Origin: Mastacembelus armatus | Lineage: Eukaryota; Chordata; Actinopteri; Synbranchiformes; Mastacembelidae | Length of the DNA stretch: 64,000 nucleotides | Direction: 5' to 3' | NCBI RefSeq assembly: GCF_900324485.2 | Contig: NC_046650.1 | Coordinates: forward strand, 16,745,517 to 16,809,516 | Shown here: positions 57,058-64,000 of the stretch, piece after piece | How the letters are laid out: each line of letters opens with the position of its first letter | Numbering within the stretch: the first letter of the stretch is position 1 | Notes under the pieces: generated by a model | The model's database searches: none | Told to the model about the DNA's origin: nothing | What the model saw: only the letters and a program-made list of their open reading frames with translations | Position numbers and translations under genes: made by a program

Positions 57058-58450
57058 ATGAAGACTCTGATTCTGGCTGCTCTTCTTTGTGCCCTGTTGG
57101 CTCTGACCTCAGCTCAGGGTGAGTATTACTACACTATATATTGTGTGTATATATGTTTATGGAATAGATATCCAGATGTTATAAATGTATATATTCTGTG
57201 GATCAAACCAAATGACTTCTGCGTTAAGTTTCCTAGAGCCCAACACAGATATGAAATGGATCAATATAATGTCTTTCCACCTGTTGTGTCTCTGGAAATG
57301 ATGCTGACAGGATGTTCTACACAGAGCTGCACTGCCCAAATTCCAACCCAGTCTATTAGAGTTTGTGTTATTGGACTTTGACCACTTTGTTCATCAGAGT
57401 TAGATACAACATCCTGCACATTTCCTTCTCTCTGACTTACTTTAAGGCAAACTAAGGGCTTTGTACTTCTTCATACATTAAGACACATCAGAAATAAAAC
57501 CTGATTATTTCCTTTATGGTCATTTCCCTGTTTTGTTACTTGCATCTTTCTCTTCGACCATATTTTCAAAGGGAAAATAGTCAGTTTTTAGTAGCTCAAA
57601 ACAATGAAGGGAAATAAAGGGAGGTCCAAAATTATGAGAAACTTAACATTGTACATTTTGCTTATCTTAAGGAGTCTTTTTATGTGAGGTGCATGAGAGC
57701 TCTGAAAAAAATCGTTGCTTCACCTATGTTCCCAGAGCCATGTCCTGGGCTGATGCTCAGGTAATCAGAGTGATGTGGATTCAGTCCACAATGATTCTAC
57801 ACTGTTTATTTGGTCTGTGTTCACTTTAACACTGGCATCTATTCCTGCCTTGGTGTTTTCCTACTACTCAGCTCATTTTGCTTCTTTACTGACTCCACTG
57901 TCTGTTTATCTGCACTGTAGAAAAACTGCCGGTCCCTGGATGCAAACCTTGCATCTGTGCTTGATTCCAGAGAGGATAGACTGATTCAGAAAATGATTGG
58001 TGACGGTACAGCAGCATGGCTTGGAGGCACTGATGCAAAACAGGTAAACTGTTCATGAGGACAGTCTGACAGAAAAGTCCTCTGCTGATATAGGCTTTGT
58101 CCTAATGTTGTCCTTCATTTTATTCTATTCTGTTTTACAGGAAGGTAACTGGTCCTGGACTGATGGAACACCTTTCAGATACACAAACTGGGCTCCTGGA
58201 CAACCTGACAACTGGCAGGGCAATGAGAACTGTCTGCACATAACTGCTGAAGGTAAATCACCAAAATGTCACTATAGTTAAACTATCTACATATTGATTA
58301 GACCATGGCCTCATTAGACAGTCTCAGGTCTCAGGTCTTGGTCTGTAGCACTGACTGACTCACATGTTGTTGATATTTACAGGGAAGATGTGGAACGATC
58401 TGAACTGTGACCAGCTTCTTCCATCCTTCTGTATCAAGAACCTGTTCTGA
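57058..58450 (+). CDS. Secreted C-type lectin, copy 2
   Basis: Exons: 57058-57118 (signal peptide MKTLILAALLCALLALTSAQ), 57672-57760, 57921-58043, 58141-58252 and 58383-58450 (stop TGA); 453 nt, 150 residues. The domain has KNRCFTYVPRAMSWADAQ, KNCRSLDANLASV, AWLGGTD, WAPGQPDNWQGNENC, MWNDLNC and SFCIKNLF. The QPD, ENC and WND calcium-ligand motifs are all canonical, which suggests galactose-type, calcium-dependent sugar binding. The second exon is the odd part: it keeps the first Cys (FLC) but lacks the usual GW after it, and its acceptor (TCTTAAG) is a weak one. Signal-peptide exon and 3' UTR are almost identical to copy 1, whereas the middle exons differ clearly. Confidence 0.85.
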
Positions 58451-60768
58451 TCCCAGGTCTGATCCAGAGGCATGAAATCCCTGTGAAAAGCACAAACACT
58501 GGTGGAGGTGTGTTTGTGCTTTGCATACTCTCACATTTTGTGCCATCAGTCTCATAGAACCTGAATTCTACTGTATCTCATTTGACATCTTCTATCATAT
58601 CCAGTATATATCATCTGTTTCTTTTCTATGGCTGTAACGCTACTGAAGGAAGGAAGAGACAAGTAACATAAACAGGAGCTGGACTGTCTCTGAGGTTTTG
58701 TGCCTTTAATAAGAGCAGACTGAATGTGTTATGGAAAGAATGCTTTGAGCTCCACTTTATTCTGCAGTCTGACTCTTCTTTCTTGGCTCATGCCAAAATA
58801 AAAGTCTATCAGCATTGAAACCAGTTGGTCTGTGTTAATTATTTTCATGGGTCCTGTTTCCCCAAAGAACCTCATCTAGGGGGGAACCTTCTGCAACATT
58901 ATGTCCCACAGTATGAACTCTTATTATTACTCTTACCAGGTTTTCATCACATCTGATGTTTATTTTGTTTGACCTCAGGCTATTTATTCCAGCCTGAGGT
59001 GGGAGGTGTGGCTTGTTTTACTGCACTGATCCCATCACTGACAGCTTCATCTTTAGGAATTCCTGTCCCAGCTTGTACAAGTGAAAAAATACACAGCACC
59101 CACATATGGGTCCCCTGATGCCTCTTTTGAATCTGATTTTAAAAAAACATCCTCGACACCTGATGGTACCTTTTTTAATTAATAATATCACACTTTTGGG
59201 TTTGCACAGATATGGTCATGAGTGTTGATTACAGATATGATCACAAAATTTAAAATTTGTGAAGAAGAGTCACGAAACAAATATTTAGATTCTTGGTTCT
59301 CCCTGCACATCTGTTGACTGCACAAAATGTTTATTGGTGTTTGAAACTTGTTATATTGTTTTATCTGAGCCCTGCACACGAGTGGTCGAACCATGGAGGT
59401 ACTGAATAATAAAAAAATATGAGTTTTCACCAGCAGTAGGTAGAAGGTTGTCTCATAAAATGTGCTGGGTTCCAGTTGCAATCCTGATGAGGATGATGCT
59501 GATGTGAGTAAAAGACAAAATAGAAGATAAAATATTCTTTAAATCTATCAAACATGGATGCACTAGAATAAGTACAAGCTGATACAATATCTGTTCACTT
59601 CTGGTGTGTGTCTTTTATTTTGAAGATATTTCCTGTTCCTAGTGTGTTCCTTTCCTGTGTTAACTTTATCTTGTTAATATTTGATTGTTTTCAGCTTTGT
59701 CTAGTTTGGTGTCCTAGGTTTTTGTACTTTGTGCTGTCTTCTGGTGGATATGTATGGAGTAGGGGTGCCCAATCCTGGTCCTCGAGGACCACTGTCCTGC
59801 TTGTCCTGAACACCTGATCTGGAAAACAAGCAGGACCAGGATTGGGCACCCCTGGTATGGAGCTTCCTCACTGTGTTTTGTGTGTACTCGTGGACTATGA
59901 CTGTGTGATCCCCGTTTGTGTTTTTGTTATTACACAGTTTTGGTGTCTGCTGTCTTGTCTGCATTTAGGTCCTTGCTTCATCTTAGTTCGAAGTGGAAAA
60001 AACAATTTCTAACTTTTTGACGAATCTGACATTTTACAGATACATGCAGATGTTTAAGTGAACCATCTAAATCTTAAGCATCAAGGTGAGATGATAGAGA
60101 AATAGGAACAGCTGGCTGTGATAGTAATACTGGTTAAATAATGTTGTTCTGTTGTTCTGCTGCTTCGTCTCCTTGGTCCCAGCAGGAAACAGGATTCAGC
60201 AGTTCACTGGGAGCAGCACAGACTCTCTCCTTTCAGCTTGAGCCTGAACTGCAGAACGAGCAGAGACCAGGTCAGTGTCCTGTCGTCAGTTCATTTCTTT
60301 TTAACTAAGATTTAAACATATAATAGTAACGTATAAACAGCCTCTCCCTGCCACGTATGTCAGAGTTTCCGGCCTTTACAGGTTATTGTTCTCAGTGCTG
60401 CACGTGTGATTCTCATTAGAGCTGCATTTGAAACAGACAAGGAGACTTAGTGACTACTATTGGAATTAAACTATGAATACGGCTACTTGTTTGGAGAGAG
60501 ATTATAATAACATTCTTTCTCATAACTTTTTGATTATTTCATCTTTCACTTCAAGTCCTGCAAAGTTAAACAGCTTGAGAAAATGCTGAAAAACCCATTT
60601 TTGATTTTAGGTGCCAAGAATTCAGACAAACAGTAAATGATTTTACAGGCTACTGATCTTGTAGTGCCCCACATCACTGGTCTCGGGTGAAGCGGTCCAA
60701 CACGTAGAATCATCAATACAAGGATCAATAGACGATATTATTGCAGGGACTTTTAGCAGTGGTCCTAC
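58451..60768. other. 3' UTR of lectin copy 2 and intergenic DNA
   Basis: 58451-58830 repeats the 3' UTR of copy 1, with AATAAA at about 58796. Beyond, no exon was recognised. A GTCAGTG donor-like site follows CAGAGACCAG near 60265-60275, but no frame supports a gene. Confidence 0.45.
59761..59853. mobile_element. Short hairpin MITE
   Basis: AGGGGTGCCCAATCCTGGTC at 59761 returns inverted (22 bp, perfect) at 59832-59853. The inner CCTCGAGGACCACTGTCC links it to the MITE at 8367-8545. Confidence 0.7.
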
Positions 60769-60903
60769 CTTTAGCCTTCACGCAGTACAGGAATAGACAC
60801 ACGATGAAGATGATGATATAGAGGCTGACGAGGAGGACGATACAAATGTGCTTGGTCACCACCATGGATGGAGGATGAGTAGAGGGAGAACCCTGAGGTT
60901 TGA
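60769..60903 (-). pseudogene. Orphan stalk and transmembrane exon of an Ig-superfamily receptor
   Basis: The minus strand has an acceptor (TCTTCATCACAG), then a 135-nt phase-1 to phase-1 exon coding VKPQGSPSTHPPSMVVTKHI, a helix ICIVLLVSLYIIIFIVCLFL and YCVKAKG, then a GTAGGA donor. The architecture matches the stalk and membrane exons of the Fc-receptor-like genes here. No Ig-domain exon was found between 60904 and the LINE sequences at 61.6 kb, so upstream exons are lost, displaced by LINE insertion, or lie beyond 64 kb. Confidence 0.65.
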
Positions 60904-61569
60904 CTGTGATGAAGACACAACAAATTCAATATGTTTGGATACATGAATGTTCACAGTGGGTCAAAGATCTTTATACTACACACCTAGACAGAGAAGGGGG
61001 TTATGGGTAACTGGATGTGCATTGCTCCCAAAGCTCAGCAATGCATCATGTATATCAGGCAAACTGATTGGTTGTTTCATCTTCTGTCAGAAACTGTGCT
61101 GGGCTCAGATGCAGTTTACATATCTCTGGGTCCTTACAGAGGACAGGACTGGGGTTAGTCTTGTGATCCAGCATCCGGTTCTCCTTTATAGATCAATGGA
61201 TCTTCTACATAAGGAGTTCTGGATGTTGCCTCAGAGGAAATGCTAACTTACTGAAACCACTGGACACTGGACAATTCCCTTACTTTATCTTCTGAATTGT
61301 TGTTACTGCCATGGGATCTAAGCAACTTGTTAAAGGTCTAATGTTAAAAAAGAACTTCACCTGCTTCTGATCCCAAACCCAGGTCCCAAGAAGCCTCATC
61401 CTAGCTCTTAGAACTCTTGGAAGAATTTCTCATTTTCACTGAGCTCTAAGACTGAGTTCTAGGAACTACCCCACTGCGGAATGGACTCAAGAACTACAAA
61501 CCTTAAGGGCCTTTGTTCTGTTCGCATTCACACTACCAGTAGGAAAATTTAAATAACATAAGTTGGCTG

Positions 61570-62112
61570 CGGCCTGGGCGGTGGCGGAGGCAAACACTCG
61601 GGTATAGGAGGAGTTCGGTGAGGCCATGGAGAAGGACTTTCGGTTGGCCTCGAGGAAATTCTGGCAAACTATCCGGTGCCTCAGGAGGGGGAAACAGTGC
61701 TATGCCAACACTGTTTACAGTGGAGGCGGGGAGCTGCTGACCTCAACTGGGGATATTGTTGGACGGTGGAAGGAATACTTTGAGGATCTCCTCAACCCCA
61801 CCAACGAGTCTTCCATAGAGGAAGCAGAGGCTGGGAGGTCAAGGGCTGATCCATCCATTACTCAAGCTGTCACTAAGATAGTTCAGCAAGGCACCGGGGG
61901 TGGATGAGATCCGCCCTGAGTTTAAGTATCTTGGGGTCTTGTTCACGAGTGAGGGAAGGATGGAGTGTGCGACTGATAGACGGATCGGTGCATTGGCAGC
62001 AGAAATGCGGTTGATGTACTGATCCGTTGCGGTGAAGAGGGAGGTGTTCTGGGCATGTCGCACCAGGAAAAGGCCCTGAGGAAGACCCGGGACACGCTGG
62101 AAGGACTGTGCC
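61570..62112 (+). mobile_element. Internally deleted LINE fragment, same family as 4700-5145
   Basis: RKFWQTIRCLRRGKQCYANT, LTSTGDIVGRWKEYFEDLLN and ITQAVTK lead to VDEIRPE at about 61900-61920. The sequence then jumps straight to FKYLGVLFTSEGRME (61920-61965), omitting the whole reverse-transcriptase core, and jumps again near 62040 to a block resembling EVFRACRTR. It cannot encode an active enzyme. Confidence 0.7.
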
Positions 62113-62124
62113 ATTCGCCAATTA

Positions 62125-62236
62125 CAAATCGCACCAGGCATAGCAAATAAATAAATAAATAAATGAAGCTTTCCAACATTATTTTTGAAGGACTTACTGG
62201 AAATACCTGCCCCACAATATGAACTATAATTATAAA
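62125..62236. repeat. Second copy of the (AAAT)n-bearing repeat at 56020-56145
   Basis: Nearly identical to 56020-56145. It is bordered by the LINE fragment on one side and the 3' end of the L2-type LINE on the other. Confidence 0.8.
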
Positions 62237-64000
62237 GGCAAAGGCAAATTTATTTGTATAGCACCTTTCATACACTACGCAATTCAAAGTGCTTTACAAG
62301 GCATACAATTACATTAAAAGCATTGAAAAGAGCATTTAAAAATAAAGACATTTAACATAAAATAAATTTAAATCAAGTAAAGTAAATTAATATAAAACAT
62401 AAAAGCACATTAAGAAAACAAAGATAACAATTATTCGAAGGCAGCAGTAAACAACAGAGTTTTCAGTCCAGATTTGAATGAGCTGACAGTTTGAGCAGAC
62501 CTCAGGTGTTCAGGAAGTTTGTTCCACAATTGAGGAGCATAGTGACTAAATGCTGCTTCACTTTGTTTGGTTCTGGTTCTGGGAACACACAATAGACCTG
62601 TCCCAGATGACCTGAGTGGTCTGGAAACCTCATAGGGAACCAATATATCTTGGATATATTTTGGTCCACAACCATTTAGTGCTTTATAAACTAGCAATAA
62701 GATTTTAAAATCTATCCTTTGACTAACGGGAAGCCAGTGTAGTGATCTGAGAACTGGTGTGATATGGTCCAGTATCTTGGTGTTTGTAAGGACTCTGGCA
62801 GCAGCATTCTGGATTAGCTGCAGCTGCCTGATTGACTTTTTGCTAAGACCTGTGAACAAGCCATTACAATAATCTAACCTACTGAAGATAAATGCGTGAA
62901 CAAGTTTTTCTGCATCTTGTGTAGACAGAAAACCTTTTATTCTAGCAATGTTTTTCAGGTGGTAATAGGAAGATTTAGTGATGGATTTTATGTGGTTGTT
63001 AAAATTCAGGTCTGAGTCAATGATTACACCAATGTTTCTGGCTTGATTTGTAGCTTTCAATGACATGGAGTCAAGGTGAGCAATGACCTTTGACCTTTCA
63101 TTTTTGGGGCCAAAAACAATCACTTCTGTCTTGTCTGTATTAAGCTGGAGAAAATTCTGGCACATCCATTCTTTGACTTGATTAATACACTCACATAATG
63201 AAATTAGAGGACTATAATCATGAGGTGATACTGATATATAAAGTTGGGTGTCATCTGCATAGGTATGGTAGTCAATGTTGTAGTATTCCATAATCTGAGC
63301 AAGGGGCAGCATGTAGATATTGAATAAGAGAGGACCAAGAATAGACCCTTGAGGAACCCCACATTTCATTTTTGTTCGCTCAGACTCATAGTTACCAAGT
63401 GAGACAAAATAGTCTCTATCTTGTAAGTAAGATTTTAGCCAATTTAACACTGAGCCAGTAACTCCCACCCAAGCTTCTAGTCTATGAAGCAGCACATCAT
63501 GATCAACTGTGTCAAATGCAGCACTGAGATCCAGTAGTACTAAAACAGAGGTTTTGGATTCATCATTATTTAAATGTAAATCATTTAAAATTTTAATAAG
63601 TGCAGTCTCAGTGCTGTGGTGTGTGCGAAATCCAGACTGAAGTGCATTAAAAAGATTGTTTTGCACCATAAATCTGTGAATTTGTTGAGAAACTACTTTT
63701 TCAATTATTTTTCCCAGAAATGGAAGATTTGATATTGGCCTGTAGTTACTTACTGCTGAAGCATCTAGATTAGGCTTTTTAAGAAGTGGTTTTATAACAG
63801 CAGTTTTTAAGGCCTGGGGAAACTGCCCTGACTGAAGAGAACTATTGACAATCTGCAATACATCTGGAGCTAAGCTGTTAAAAACATTTTTAAAAAAATT
63901 TGTTGGTAAAATATCAAGGCAGCATGATGTAGATTTTAATTGTAGAAGCGTTTCTGCCAGAGCTCTGTGATCAAGGAGATCAAAATGTTCTAGATTCACT
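62237..64000 (-). mobile_element. L2/Maui-type LINE with a long open reverse-transcriptase frame, running off the right edge
   Basis: The minus strand holds one uninterrupted frame of at least 522 codons (stop near 62431). It contains the RT fingers (VIKPLLKKPNLDA, SNYRPISNLPFLGKIIEKVV), LQSGFRTHHSTETAL, VLLDLSAAFDTVDHDVLL, GVPQGSILGPLLFNIYMLPL, the catalytic YADDTQLY, and the L2-type C-terminal blocks FSRLDYCNGLF, NAAARVLTNTK, HWLPVSQRIDFK and APQLWNKLPEHLR. The 3' UTR (62237-62430) includes the CAAATTTATTTGTATAGCAC word common to fish L2 tails. All expected residues including both catalytic Asp are present and no stop or shift was seen in the visible part. The endonuclease half lies outside the window, so whether the element is whole cannot be told. 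Confidence 0.9.

Noticed and set aside
57058-57381. A 107-codon frame running from the lectin copy 2 signal peptide
   Set aside because: It continues into intron 1. The exon ends at the GTGAGT donor after 57118.

Overview
The window is vertebrate nuclear DNA, almost certainly from a spiny-rayed teleost fish. Genes are split by GT-AG introns, tRNA genes stand alone, non-LTR retrotransposons of fish types (L2/Maui-like, Rex1/CR1-like) and many small DNA transposons are present, and most genes belong to teleost immune-receptor families. The species cannot be named from the sequence.

Layout. 1-1.8 kb: promoter and first coding exon of an endophilin-A gene leaving the left edge, with purine-rich repeat DNA in its first intron. 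3.4-4.6 kb: one tRNA-Lys(CTT) and a divergent pair of identical tRNA-Asn(GTT) genes. 4.7-6.2 kb: one old LINE fragment split by another. 7.9-19.2 kb: two minus-strand single-V-domain membrane proteins of butyrophilin/MOG type whose V exons are nearly identical while leader and tail exons are unrelated. 20.3-24.4 kb: a complete plus-strand two-domain Fc-receptor-like gene with an ITIM and an ITSM. 26.7-28.1 kb: a 58-bp satellite without indels. 29.3-30.2 kb: a PD-L1-like V gene (minus). 31.3-34.3 kb: a rearranged second copy of the 19-22.6 kb region, holding an orphan leader exon with promoter and an inverted, headless and tailless copy of the Fc-receptor-like gene. 36.6-51.7 kb: two tandem copies of a head-to-head gene pair, each a minus-strand two-domain Fc-receptor-like gene plus a plus-strand B7/butyrophilin-like V gene, sharing a spacer of about 0.85 kb with an interferon-response-type motif. 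A remnant PD-L1-like gene sits inside the first intron of the first Fc-receptor-like gene. 53.8-58.5 kb: two tandem secreted C-type lectins. 60.8 kb: an orphan transmembrane exon. 61.6-64 kb: a deleted LINE fragment, then a long open L2-type reverse transcriptase running off the right edge.

Nearly all Ig exons start and end in phase 1, so leader, V, stalk and membrane exons can be exchanged without breaking the frame, and the region shows several such exchanges. It reads as a fast-evolving cluster of paired and decoy-like immune receptors plus lectins. Exon boundaries were derived by hand from splice signals and reading phase; expression and ligands are unknown.
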